Positions 24,370 through 33,973 of a stretch of DNA of 64,000 nt are shown in pieces. Position numbers and translations under genes: made by a program. The stretch is from the NCBI GenBank assembly GCA_037043455.1, contig JAWPHD010006789.1:62001-126000 (forward strand), in the 5' to 3' direction. Below the pieces are notes generated by a model. The model saw only the letters and a program-made list of their open reading frames with translations, searched no databases and was not told the origin of the DNA. This DNA comes from Cyrtodaria siliqua. Its lineage: Eukaryota > Mollusca > Bivalvia > Adapedonta > Hiatellidae. The number at the start of each line of letters is the position of its first letter. Within the stretch, counting starts at the first letter, position 1.

Positions 24370-25377
24370 CCACCCTGAATCATGAAAAAATCGCTCAACA
24401 CTGCCCCTCCCCGCTTGCAACGCATGATGTTGTTGCAACAATATGATCTTGAAGTTAAGTTCGTGCCCGGCAAGCTCATACCTGTAGCAGACAATCTGTC
24501 TCGAAATTTTGTCAATGACTCATATCCGAACATGTCGGATGGACTCGATTTACATGTACATTTAGTACTATCATCTATTGCTATGAGCGATAGAACTTTA
24601 CAGTCAGTTAGACTTGCCACGGAAAATGACACCCAATTCAAAACATTGACGCAGACAATCCTTAACGGATGGCCAGACGATAGAAAAAAGTGTCCCCCTA
24701 CCGTACTGGAATATTGGAATCACAGAGATGCAATACCTGTCGAAGATGGTATCATACTCCGTGGGCAAAAAATAGTCATTCCTATGACAATGAGAAAAGA
24801 CATGATTGACAAGACATATGGGTGTAGACAAGTGTGTTAGACGTGCTCGCGATATCATATGTTGGCCAAACATGACAGCAGACATAACCAAACATGTTTT
24901 ACAATGTGGCACATGTTTAACGCACAGGAACTCAACACAAAGGAACCTATGATTCCCCAGGAGGTGCCCCAGTGGCCATGGGAAATTATTGCCACCGATG
25001 TGTTCACATGGAACAACGCGGACTACTTAGTAACTGTTGATTATCTAAGCAGATACTCTGAAGTAGACTCGCTGACAGACACGACAAGTACAACGGTCTT
25101 AAGAAAACTCAAGACACATTTTGCTCGTTTCGGTATTCCAGATAAGGTTAAAAGCGACAATGTTAGTTACTACACGTCACAACAATTTGACAGCTTTGCA
25201 AAAGAATGGAATTGTATCCATGAAACTTTTAGTCCACGTTACCCTCAAAGTAATGGACTCGCCGATAAAACGGTGCAAACGGTGAAACGGATATTTCAGA
25301 AAGCAAAGGAAAGTGGCACCGATTCTTTGTTTGCTATATTAGAATATAGGACAACACCGTTATCTGAATGTGATGTA
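24370..25377 (+). pseudogene. Gypsy element 1, pol fragment: RNase H tail and integrase, 5' part
   Basis: The region encodes the end of RNase H (block 'PRLQRMMLLQQYDLEVKF'), then the integrase zinc-binding region (a 'HMGVDKCVRRARD' block and a CGTC pair), and the integrase core up to 'EYRTTPLSEC'. The first catalytic Asp is in 'IATDVFT' and the second in 'KSDN'. The usual third-site Glu appears as Asp in 'NGLADKTVQ', which would probably disable it. Frameshifts occur near 24820 and 24935. Protease, RT and gag are missing on the left, where a 180 bp repeat abuts. The coding sequence stops at the Polinton insertion and resumes at 40034. Confidence 0.9.
25371..25377. repeat. Target-site duplication, left copy (tgatgta)
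   Basis: TGATGTA directly precedes the Polinton left end and recurs directly after its right end at 40034-40040. Polintons usually make 6 bp duplications; here 7 bp match, and one of these may be coincidental. Confidence 0.9.
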
Positions 25378-25654
25378 TATATATGTATTCTGAGGTTTCT
25401 GGCTCAAATTTTGTATTACTCGAGTTTGATCCAGAAACGCCCAGAATACATAGATAATAAATCACCATAAAATGGTGATTTACCTGATTTATTAAAAAAA
25501 AATTAAAATAGGGGTAGTGAAGATTGCAAGTTTTTTTTTTTTTTATAGTTATCAAAATTACAAAAATATTGCTTTTTTGTAATATAATTATAAAATATTT
25601 CTTTAATACAAAACAAATTTGTTGATTTGTTATCAAAATTACACCCAAATCAAC
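25378..25654 (+). repeat. Polinton left terminal inverted repeat
   Basis: Matches the reverse complement of 39752-40033 with few differences. It begins 'tatatatgtattctgaggtt' and ends near 'acacccaaatcaac'. It contains two internal palindromes. The first pairs 25383-25402 with 25431-25451. The second pairs aaatcaccat (25459-25468) with atggtgattt (25472-25481). In Polintons the termini hold the origin for protein-primed replication and are the integrase substrate. Confidence 0.95.
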
Positions 25655-25695
25655 GAATATAATAAAATATGATTTTTTACTAGAAAATCAAATTT

Positions 25696-25964
25696 CTATA
25701 TGTTACATTCAATAACATATGGCTTTACTACTTCCCAGTATCTATATCTTAATCTAACTATATGAGCACCACAACCAACACAAATTTGATATTTTGCACT
25801 TGTACCTTTTCACATTTTAGACACGGTAAAACTTTACTTTGCTTTAATCTGAATTTATGTAAACTGCAGTAGTTTGAATCTTTTGTTGTTTTATTTTTAC
25901 AAGGTTCGTGATCTCCAACTTTGAGAAATTGACAAATGTTTTCAATTTTCTTAGTGTTTTCCAT
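25696..25964 (-). CDS. Small two-cluster zinc-binding protein (frameshifted)
   Basis: The 68-codon open part (25758-25964) has a Cys/His cluster of the form C-x9-C-x9-C-x2-H (from 'ICQFLKVGDHEPC' to 'YCSLHK') and then a CLKC pair. A one-base loss in an A-run near 25808 shifts the frame. Continuing in the shifted frame adds a second CVGC pair and runs to a stop at 25696. Together, CLKC and CVGC would form a zinc ribbon. Small proteins with such clusters occur in Polintons and large DNA viruses and may act in transcription or replication; this role is inferred. It diverges from the polymerase gene with 71 bp between the starts. Confidence 0.65.
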
Positions 25965-26035
25965 TTTCTTTTTCTTGTTATAATAAATATTTTTTATATT
26001 AAGAAAAGAAAAATAATATAATATATATTACAAAA
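25965..26035. promoter_or_regulatory. Divergent start region, 71 bp
   Basis: An extremely AT-rich gap between the divergent starts at 25964 and 26036, with TATA-like runs ('aataatataatatatat') close to the polymerase ATG. It is likely a bidirectional promoter; this is inferred from position and composition. Confidence 0.5.
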
Positions 26036-29000
26036 ATGAGTACCAAAGACGTTCACTACATTTTACAATTACACCGGGAAGGAGTAATTAATGATGATCA
26101 ACTTAGAAAGCTGGTAGATGCTCTTAAAAAGCCTGAAATGTTAAAGGAAACTCCAAAAGAGGAGGTTATTCAACCAGTTGAGTCCAAAGTGCTGGAAAGT
26201 GTAAGACGTGAAAAAAAGAAAAACAAACCAATCCCAGCACCACGAACTGTAAAACCAATCCCAGCCCCACGAGCTATAAAACCAATTTCTGCACCACGGA
26301 CCAAACCAATCCCAGCACCACGAGCTGTAAAACCAACCCCTCGTACTACAATCAAACCCCGTGAAATTTCAAAGGAAACTTTAGAGGTTAAATCTCAAAC
26401 ATTAGAAAATTTACTCAAGAGACGACGTGCTAAAAAACAACGTAAACGAGAAAAGCAGAAATATGCCAAATTACAAGAAAATGTTATAAATGAACTAAAA
26501 CAAGTTTTTCAAAATAGAAAATTAAAACTGGTTGAGAAACCAATGTGTGTCTATTTTAAAGCATACGAGATATCTGCCGAGAAATACAAAGACCCTCAAA
26601 AACTATTTCGTGATTAAAAATTCATTATCACAAAACAAATAAGCAAAGAGCTGACAAAGATGAATGGATTAAAGTTTCAATTAGGTCTCACTGTAAATCT
26701 ATTCAAAGATGATGGTGCTACCAAGAAATACACCACAGCAGTATTACACAGTGAACAAAATGCAATCTTAAACTCTGAAAAAATAAATGAGTTTTACGAT
26801 GAATCATCTGCAAATATACAAGAGAGCCTTGAAAGATTTACAAACACAGCATCAGGATTGGAGATTGATCACTGTGTTAAGCTTTACTTAAATATTGCAA
26901 AGTACGAGCCGTTAAAAGGTTCTTCATATATTCCTCTACCTAAAGCAGTAGCTGATAAGAAAGCAATTATCAATGTAAAAAACGACGATGATCAATGTTT
27001 GTTTCATGCAATAAATTCAGCTTTAAATCCAGCTAAAAAGAATTCTGATAGATTATCAAAGTATCCTAGTATAGAGTTCTTGAAGAAAGATAACATTGAC
27101 TTTCCCACTCCAATTTCTCAAATTTTCAAAGTAGAAAAACAAAACAACCTCGCTATCAACGTTTACGGATATACAACAGGAAAAAATAAAAAAGTAACTG
27201 TTTTTCCATATAAAATATCAGAACAACCAAAAGATATTGAGCGAATTAATCTGCTCTTAATATCTGAAGACATTGCGGTTGAAAAAGAATCAGAGTATGA
27301 AGATGATCCAAATAATGAAGAAGGAATTATAGATGACAACTATGACCCTGATGATTATCCCGACAAACCAACAAAAATAACAAAATATCACTATTGCTGG
27401 ATCAAAAATCTGAATAGACTACTCTATGACCAAAACAAACATAAAGGTCAAACTTACTTCTGCGATCGTTGCCTTCACGGCTATTCTGGAAAAGGACTAC
27501 TTGCCAAACACAAAGAAGACTGTGAGGGTATCAACAAAAATTCTTGCAGAATAGAAATGCCGAAAGAAGGTAAAAATACTGTAAAATTCAAAAATTACCA
27601 AAATAAAATGCCTGTGCCTTATGCAATATATGCTGATTTGGAGAGTATAATCAAACCGCAATCAATCAAATTTGGAAAGAAATCTGAAATTCAAAATGTA
27701 CACGAAGCTTGTGGTTTTGGATACCAGGTTGTCAGATATGATGGCAAAGCTGAAGAACCTGTTATTTACAGAGGTGAAGATGCTGTTGAAGTGTTTTTAA
27801 ATCGCCTAGGATGTGAAAAGAGCAACATTAATAATATATTTGCTCACCCAAAACCATTAATCATGACGCAGCAAAATGAGGAAGATTATGAAAAAGCAAC
27901 ACACTGTTGGATATGCGAGAATGAAATAGGTAGGAAATGTGGCAAAAACTGTAAAGTAAGAGACCACTGTCATTTTAAAGGAGAATACAGAGGTGCAGCA
28001 CATAAAAACTGCAACCTAAAGCTGAAAATAAACCCAAACAAAACACCTATACCTGTTATATGTCATAACCTCAAAGGATATGATAGTCATCTTATAATGC
28101 AAAAAATACATAAAATGACACGTAATATTACATGAATCCCAAACAACGCTGAAAAGTATATTTCATTTAGTGTTGGACAACTTAGATTTTTGGATAGCTT
28201 TCAGTTTATGGCTACGTCTTTGGAAAAATTGGTTAATGCAACAGACAAATCTGATTTCAAAATTACCAAAAATCTGTTTGGAGAGTTAGCAGATTTACTT
28301 TTACGAAAAGGTGTTTATCCTTATGAATATTTTGATAGCATGGATAGATTTAAGGAAACGCAATTACCACCCAAAGAAGCATTGTACAGTAAACTTGTAG
28401 ACAAGGGTATTACCCAAAAAGATTATGACCACGCGCAGAAAGTATGGAAAGAGTCTAACTGTAAAACTCTTGGAGACTATCATGATTTATATCTAAAAAC
28501 TGATGTAACTCTGTTAGCAGATGTATTTCAAACTTTCAGAAAAACATGCATGAATGCATATAAACTCGATCCCTTGCATTACTACACAGCACCTGGATTA
28601 TCTTGGGATGCTTTACTTAAACATTCAAAAATAGAATTAGAACTTTTGACAGACATTGACATGCACTTGTTTGTAGAAAAAGCTATGCGTGGAATTAGTA
28701 TGGTATCAAAACGATATGCCAAAGCAAACAATCCACATGTAGCTGATTATAATACTAGAGAGGAAAACAGATTTTTAATGTATTTTGATGCAAATAATCT
28801 TTATGGGTGGGCAATGAGTCAGCTACTTCCATATTCTGGCTTTGTTTGGAAAACTAAAACCAAAAACAAGAGTGGAAAATTAAAATTTTCTAAACCAAAA
28901 CTTGGCAAAGGACAAATACTCGAAGTTGATTTGGAATATCCTAAAGAGCTCCATGAAGCTCACAATGACTATCCACTTGCACCGAAAAGATTAGCAGTAA

Positions 29001-30045
29001 AAAAAGAATGGTTGTCTGAATACCAGACAGATCTGTTGGAAAATAATAGCATGATAAATACAGAACAACTAGTCCCCAATCTTATGGACAAAAAAAAATA
29101 TGTGTTACATTACAAAAACCTGCAACTGTATTTATCTTTAGGCATGAAACTAAAGAAAGTACACAGAGTATTAGAATTTAATGAAAAACCATGGATGGCA
29201 TCATACATAAATCTAAACACAGAACTTAGGAAAAAAGCTAAATCACAATTTGAAAACTATTTTTACAAATTTATGAACAACTCTGTGTTTGGCAAAACAA
29301 TGGAAAATCTACGCAAGCGGACTGATATAAAACTAGTCAGAACTGACGGCTCTGAAAATGAAAAAATAAGAAAAATACTAGCCAAACCCAACTTTAACAG
29401 GCGTATAAAATTTTCAGATGAATTGTCAGCAATACATGTAAACAAAACGAAATTAACATTAAACAAACCAATCTATGTTGGAATGTCAGTATTGAATTTA
29501 TCAAAGTACATGGTGTATGATTGGTACTATAATACTCTAAAGAAAAGGTACGGAGATTAATGTACTTTATTATACACAGACACTGACAGCTTGCTGGTAG
29601 AAATTAAAACAGAAGATGTGTACAAAGACATGGCTGAAATGAAAGTATGACTTGAGTGATTATCCGCAAAACCATCCACTGCACGATGATACAAATAAAA
29701 AAGTAGTAGGCAAGATGAAAGATGAATGTGCTGGTGTTGCTATAGCGGAGTATGTTGGATTAAGACCCAAGGTATATTCTATTTTGAGAGCGGATGAACA
29801 ACTCATTACAAAAGCAAAGGGTGTAAAAAATACGTAATCGAAAAAATATAAACTTTGAAAACTACAAGGATGCATTGTTTAACAAGAAAAAATACACCCA
29901 TGATATGAATATGATATGCACGATGCTTCATCAAATATACGGCATAACAATAAACAAAGTAACACTGTCACCATTTTACACTAAAAAATACATTCGAGAA
30001 GATGGAATTACAACTGATGCATATGGTTTCTATAAAAACTTATGA
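26036..30045 (+). pseudogene. polB: Protein-primed family-B DNA polymerase (pPolB), broken
   Basis: The gene would encode about 1,330 residues. Residues 65-96 hold four PI(P/S)APR repeats, followed by a basic RRRAKKQRKREKQK stretch. A cysteine/histidine block (FCDRC...HKEDC, near 27460-27515) follows. Next are exonuclease motif I (ADLES, 27630-27644), an endonuclease-VII-like DHCHFKGEYRGA block (27960-28000) and exonuclease motif II (HNLKGYDSHL, about 28060). The polymerase motifs are DANNLYGWA (28785-28811), NNSVFGKTMEN (about 29275) and YTDTDS (29573-29590). Stops interrupt at 26615 (TAA), 28133 (TGA) and 29558 (TAA), all with the frame continuing. Frameshifts lie near 29645, 29828 and 29840. 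The apparent separate start at 26660 is inside this frame. The enzyme would copy the element from a terminal protein primer. Confidence 0.93.
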
Positions 30046-30937
30046 ATTTGGGTATCAGCAGGAACAATAAGTAGTTCTTTGACAAATCCTCTCTGTGGCG
30101 CTGGTGCTTTCAAATAATAAACTCTTATACCTTGCGTCACCATATAACTATCTTGTGAATATCTACACTCCACATTGGATCAGTTGCTCTGCGTCTTCCA
30201 CCTTCTTGTTCCCCGGGTTGATATAAATATCTTACACTGGCATTCATACAGATAGGATCATCTTTTAATTTTTTTGTTTCAACAGGAGGGGGCTTTTTTG
30301 TCTCCACATTTAATGCTTTAACAACTTCTGGTAATCTCTTTACCCATTCTCTATTACGTTTTTGTAAATCTATTTCCTTAGCATACTGATAACCAAACAA
30401 TCTTTCAGCTAATGTTCTGTTAAATATTTCCACTATAGCTTGGTCTCTGTGTATTTCTGTTCTGCCTCGTCTGATATTTACTTTATGTTTTGCCATTAAC
30501 TGCGATACTGCACCCATAAATTCTCTGACTGGATCCACTTGTAATAATTTTGGATATTTCAAATGTCGACTGTATATTTTTTCAAATGCTTTAGCAACTT
30601 CTTTGCTATCCTTGGAAGTCAGCGGCTCTGCTTCTTTGTATCTACTTGCAATACCAACCACAGTCAATGCATATTTATATGTCTTGCGGCCACGGCCAAA
30701 GCCAAAAGTATCATGCGGCAGAAATAACAAATCAGCTTGATGCACTCCATTCTTAGCAGAAACATCAAACCTGGGTCTAATTATTTTCTTTGGTGCGGGT
30801 AAATAAATCTGCCACACAGCTTGTTTTTTTAAAAACTCTAATGCCTTTTTTTCACTGACACCAGCCTCTTTTGACAATTTTTTAACTGCCGAGTAACCTC
30901 TCCAAAATCCTTTTGGGCTGTAATAAATCTTTTCCAT
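30030..30937 (-). pseudogene. int: Polinton integrase (rve/DDE), C-terminal frameshift
   Basis: The 266-codon open part has a helical N-terminal region, then the DDE core: Asp69 in 'HQADLLF', Asp135 in 'LQVDPVREF' and Glu170 in 'HRDQAIVE', with the DD35E spacing. The loop after Asp135 has Val where Gly is usual. 'FNRTLAERLFGYQYAKE' is the typical post-Glu block of Polinton integrases. After 'WSVDIHKIV' a frameshift near 30140 moves the C-terminal SH3-like region ('GIRVYYLK', 'QRGFVKELLIVP') to another frame, ending at about 30030. The tail overlaps the convergent polymerase tail by about 15 bp. It would insert the element by strand transfer. Confidence 0.93.
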
Positions 30938-30981
30938 TTTTTCTACTAAAGATTAAAATTTATATAACTATAAAAGAAAAA
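30938..30981. promoter_or_regulatory. Divergent start region, 44 bp
   Basis: AT-rich gap between the integrase start (30937, minus) and the ORF starting at 30982 (plus), with 'aatttatataactataaaag' just before the plus-strand ATG. It is probably a shared promoter region, by inference. Confidence 0.45.
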
Positions 30982-31305
30982 ATGGATATCACAACTGCAC
31001 AATTTGATGAACTGCTTGAAGAGAAAAATCAAAATAGCACAAAGAACTGGACAGACTTGGAAATAAAGAAAATATATACTGATACAGATACAAAAATAGT
31101 GGATACTGAATATGGTCCATCCATGGTATTGACATTATTAGACAACGGTGAAGTATGGGCGCCTGATCATCTTAAAAATAAAATAGAAAAAAGTGCTGGA
31201 CCGCCATATTATATTCGACCACTTGGATTGAAACCATGTAAAAACAACAACAAAAATAGGTATCAAGCATATGACTTAGTCTTTCCAAAGGTGATTTCAA
31301 AGTAA
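30982..31305 (+). CDS. Conserved small Polinton ORF, possible nucleic-acid-binding protein
   Basis: An intact 107-codon ORF from an ATG in the A-rich context usual for this element. The product is hydrophilic and near-neutral, with a central strand-rich segment ('KIVDTEYGPSMVLTLLDN', 'EVWAPDHLK') and a positively charged C-terminal part ('LGLKPCKNNNKNRYQAYDL'). No transmembrane segment or catalytic motif is visible. A short OB-fold-like ssDNA-binding protein is conceivable from the 'fit a strand, then GEVWAPDHL' pattern and from its place beside the integrase, but I cannot confirm it. Confidence 0.7.
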   Translation: MDITTAQFDELLEEKNQNSTKNWTDLEIKKIYTDTDTKIVDTEYGPSMVLTLLDNGEVWAPDHLKNKIEKSAGPPYYIRPLGLKPCKNNNKNRYQAYDLVFPKVISK

Positions 31306-31325
31306 TTATAGTTTTTTTTGTTTTT

Positions 31326-31728
31326 TTATGAAATCAATTTATACGCCACAAATCCAGTTGCAGCCATGCCCACCACAATAAACGTAATTTCTCTATTCTG
31401 TTGATCCGGAGATGGTGTATACAAATCACTCAACTTAGGCTCCGGTTCCAAAAGCAAATGTTTACCAGTTATATAATAATACTGCTTCATAGCTTGGTCT
31501 ACATTATCAAAAGTCTGCTCTGCATGATGCACTTTTTGCAGTTGCTTATTAATAAAATCTAATCTCTCTGTTCTTTTTTTATTCCACGCCGCTTGTGTGC
31601 TGCGTTCAATTGTTCCACTGCTTTGTCATGCCTTTGTCTTTCCTCATCTGAATGACTTACTATTTTTGAAAAAAAAAAATTGAACCGCTAAACGCCAATG
31701 CGTTTGTTAATGCGCCACCGATCATCAT
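31326..31728 (-). pseudogene. Conserved Polinton membrane-associated protein, frameshifted
   Basis: Three frame pieces join into one gene. The N-terminus from the ATG at 31728 is hydrophobic ('MMIGGALTNALAFSGSI'). A helical, charged middle has 'DEERQRHDKAVEQLNAA', then 'RTERLDFINKQLQKVHHAE'. The C-terminus has a second hydrophobic helix ('ITFIVVGMAATGFVAYKL'). A shift occurs in the T11 run near 31672 and another near 31597. This hydrophobic-charged-hydrophobic layout matches a small protein repeatedly found beside Polinton capsid genes. A virion or membrane role is inferred. Only the last 68 codons are open as a single ORF. Confidence 0.7.
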
Positions 31729-31770
31729 TACTACTGCGCTTGCAATTTTTTTATATATTTTTTTTTAAAA

Positions 31771-32007
31771 TTATTTCATAATATCCGCAGGAATAATACC
31801 TTGCTTAATTAACATATCCTTTGTAGCAATTGCTAACATTATATCCACAGACAGCATCCCAATATCTGTCATATTAAAATCCACTTTAGGTGCTGGTCTT
31901 TTTAGTAGTTTTCTGCCAATCTCAGAATATCCAACAGTTAGAAATGTTTCCACTCCAGCGTGATACACCATATTTACAATTTGTTTTCCGTCAATACTTG
32001 TTGCCAT
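31771..32007 (-). CDS. Conserved small Polinton protein (78 aa)
   Basis: An intact ORF with the blocks 'GKQIVNMVYHAGVETFLTVG' and 'DIGMLSVDIMLAIATKDMLI'. Similar short proteins occur in invertebrate Polintons between the small membrane genes and the capsid genes. The second block is amphipathic to hydrophobic and could lie on or in a membrane. Function is unknown. The start is an ATG preceded by 'ataatataaaaa' on the minus strand, the element's usual AT-rich start context. Confidence 0.75.
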   Translation of the reverse strand: MATSIDGKQIVNMVYHAGVETFLTVGYSEIGRKLLKRPAPKVDFNMTDIGMLSVDIMLAIATKDMLIKQGIIPADIMK

Positions 32008-32027
32008 TTTTTATATTATTTTTTATA

Positions 32028-32399
32028 TTATTTTTTTAAATAAATTATTGAAAAACAATCAAACGGGTCTTTTGGTGCAACATGAACAGCCACAGGCTGC
32101 ACAGGTTGCGTAGCAGATTTCTTGTTATAAATATACAAACCCAACCCAGCAATACCTAATAAAACCAGACACGTTGGAATATAATTTTTGTATACGTTTA
32201 TTTTGATTTCTGGTTCCTCTTCATCTATTGTTATTTTTGTTATTTCGTCTTGCTTTGCACCATTTTGATTTGCAGCATCTTGCTTTGCATCTTTCTCTAC
32301 CAAACGCTTTGCCTTTTTTGCCGCTGCTCCTTTTTTCCCAGCTTCTATTCTTTTTGGATTTTTTACTTTTTGTTGTTCACTCTCTTGGTTCTCCATCAT
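32028..32399 (-). CDS. Basic single-pass membrane protein, Polinton conserved
   Basis: A 123-codon ORF. The N-terminus is lysine-rich ('KNPKRIEAGKKGAAAKKAKR'), followed by an acidic linker and one membrane segment at about residues 74-91 ('IPTCLVLLGIAGLGLYIY'). It ends with 'APKDPF' and a short tail. The same 'KNP-R-E-G-K-A' start and 'DPF' end are typical of a small protein encoded in the Polinton capsid cluster. A DNA-binding or virion-membrane role is inferred from the basic head and anchor. It overlaps the next gene upstream by about 23 bp. Confidence 0.75.
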   Translation of the reverse strand: MMENQESEQQKVKNPKRIEAGKKGAAAKKAKRLVEKDAKQDAANQNGAKQDEITKITIDEEEPEIKINVYKNYIPTCLVLLGIAGLGLYIYNKKSATQPVQPVAVHVAPKDPFDCFSIIYLKK

Positions 32400-32999
32400 T
32401 TATATTATCTATATTTTTATTTTTATTAAAATCAATATGTCTAACAGTTGTCAGTATTGCTGTAAATGGCGCTAAGCACATTCCATACCTATAATACAAC
32501 TCACAACAAGCACTTGTCAAAGCATGATTAATAAATGGGTCTTCCTCCAAATATTCTGTCAGTTTTGGTGGATTGGTTACATTAAAATATTTTGATACTC
32601 CCATCACATACAAGTTAATAAAAGAATTGCCTAAAGTCTTAGTCATGCTTGCCCCAAGCCTTGCTTCATATCTGCAGTAAAGTTTGTTAATTTCATCCGG
32701 GGGCATGCTATCTATATTCGTGAGTTGTATGTCTTTACCCAACGACTACCACCGCCAGCCACTATGGCTGATAATCTTTCTTTTTTTGTTTCTTGTTGCT
32801 TTGATTCATCACGTTCCGTGAAACCTTCCGATATATCTTGTAATAGTTCTTCCGCATTCATTTTTTTATCAATAATTTTATTTTTTATCTTGAAATAAAT
32901 ATAAAACACAAAACAACCAGCTGCGATATTCATGCAACTAGTAATTGTTAGTATTGTTAATAGCATTGTTATTAACATTGCTATTTTTTTTATTAGCAT
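32377..32999 (-). pseudogene. Conserved Polinton cluster protein split by a frameshift
   Basis: Two ORFs (32712-32999 and 32377-32742) are parts of one gene. The first ends '...GGGSRWVKTY' and the second carries on from 'TNIDSMPPDEINKLY' in another frame, so there is a shift near 32720. The likely start is the ATG before 'NAEELLQDISEGF' (32859). The product is about 160 residues, with a predominantly helical body including 'YEARLGASMTKTLGNSF' and 'ALTSACCELYYRYGMCLAP'. These blocks are conserved in Polintons next to the ATPase/capsid genes; the function is unknown. The upstream hydrophobic stretch (32870-32999) is probably not translated. Confidence 0.7.
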
Positions 33000-33180
33000 T
33001 GTTAATTTGCTGCAAGCATTGCTATTAACATTGCTACTTTGCTATGAGCAATGCTATTAGCATTACTATATTTTCCAATATTTTCATTATATTTTCATGT
33101 CAGTATTGCTATTAACATTGCTACTTTGCTGTTAGTATTACTATTAGCAACAGTTGTAAAACAAGAAATTATACCTGCGG
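33000..33180. repeat. Low-complexity tract of 'attgctattaacattgctac' type
   Basis: A degenerate direct repeat built from 'attgctattaacattgctac' and 'tagcattactat' words, with two good copies near 33023 and 33105. It lies where a gene would be expected in this compact element, and may mark a deletion or a replication-slippage expansion. Confidence 0.6.
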
Positions 33181-33233
33181 ATATTATGAAATAAATATAT
33201 TTTGTAATAATAAAAAAATATTATATATAAAAA

Positions 33234-33375
33234 ATGGGTTTGGAAATATCAGACGATAAGATTAGTGATTATGACAAAAATAAAATAGCACAGAAAATTA
33301 TGACAAAGGATGACGTAAAATGTTGTATATGTGTTTCAGAAAGTGTTTTTTTACAAACGTACGCAAAAGGTGCAC
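33234..33375 (+). CDS. Short unrecognised ORF, probably truncated
   Basis: An ATG follows 'ttatatataaaaa', the same start context as intact genes in the element. About 45 hydrophilic residues ('MGLEISDDKISDYDKNKIA' to 'VKCCICVSESVF') follow, with a CCIC cysteine group. Beyond about 33375 the frame is only the antisense of the ATPase gene, so the true product is probably cut short by a deletion. I do not recognise the family. Confidence 0.4.
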
Positions 33376-33973
33376 AGGAATTTTCTTATTCTGGTTCTCT
33401 CTTCCAACGTCGGAATAACATCATTTTCTCTCAAACAATTTTCATAACTATCTCTGTCCTTGGTGTAAAACATACACATTCATTTTGCTTACTCCCTCAA
33501 ATCTTTCAATACAGAATTATATCTCTGCGAAATGACCCACACTGATTGTTTGGCGTGACGACCAGAGAATGCCAACTCTGATAACATATCTTTTTTCTTT
33601 GTTAATTCTTTTGTGGCGGAGCAATCATCAGTGATGTATAGTGTGGGCTTGCCAGCATATTTATTGAAAAATAAACGCAACAGTTCTTGTAACATTTCTT
33701 TGCCGTTGCTAACGGGATTGACAATTATTATTTTTTTATCTCTCGGATTTCTTACATCTCCTATCCAGGATCTATTTTATAAGCCTCGTTCCACTCTATG
33801 GTTGGACACAATATAATTATATGTTCAAAAACTCCAACATACTCTTTTTTAAGTATGTCATGAACAAACTCTGTTTTACCACAGCCTGTCTGACCACAGA
33901 TAATGGCACTGTGGGGATATTTAGGATATTTTTGTTTGTGCAAACTAGTATCGTACTTCTTTGAATCTTCCAT
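33376..33973 (-). pseudogene. FtsK/HerA-type genome-packaging ATPase, broken
   Basis: The N-terminal part has Walker A 'CGQTGCGKTEF' (about 33868-33900). After a one-base loss near 33772, the frame continues with the Walker B region 'TLYITDDCSATKEL' (about 33605-33650) and the sensor block 'MLSELAFSGRHAKQSVWVIS'. Stops at 33489 (TAA) and 33480 (TGA) are in frame with the continuing 'YTKDRDSYENC' block, which ends in another shift near 33380. This family pumps DNA into capsids of PRD1-adenovirus-lineage viruses and Polintons. The likely start, at 33973, lies inside the end of the capsid gene, an overlap of 29 bp. Confidence 0.9.

Noticed and set aside
26660..28135. Separate polymerase start at 26660
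   Set aside because: The frame is continuous with the ORF starting at 26036, broken only by a TAA at 26615, so it is treated as one broken gene.
28190..29837. Independent genes starting at 28190 and 29652 with TTG codons
   Set aside because: Both begin inside the polymerase frame after a stop or frameshift and carry the later polymerase motifs.
33234..33545. Full 103-codon plus-strand ORF as a gene
   Set aside because: After about 33375 it is only antisense to the ATPase C-terminal region; only the first part is kept as a possible truncated gene.
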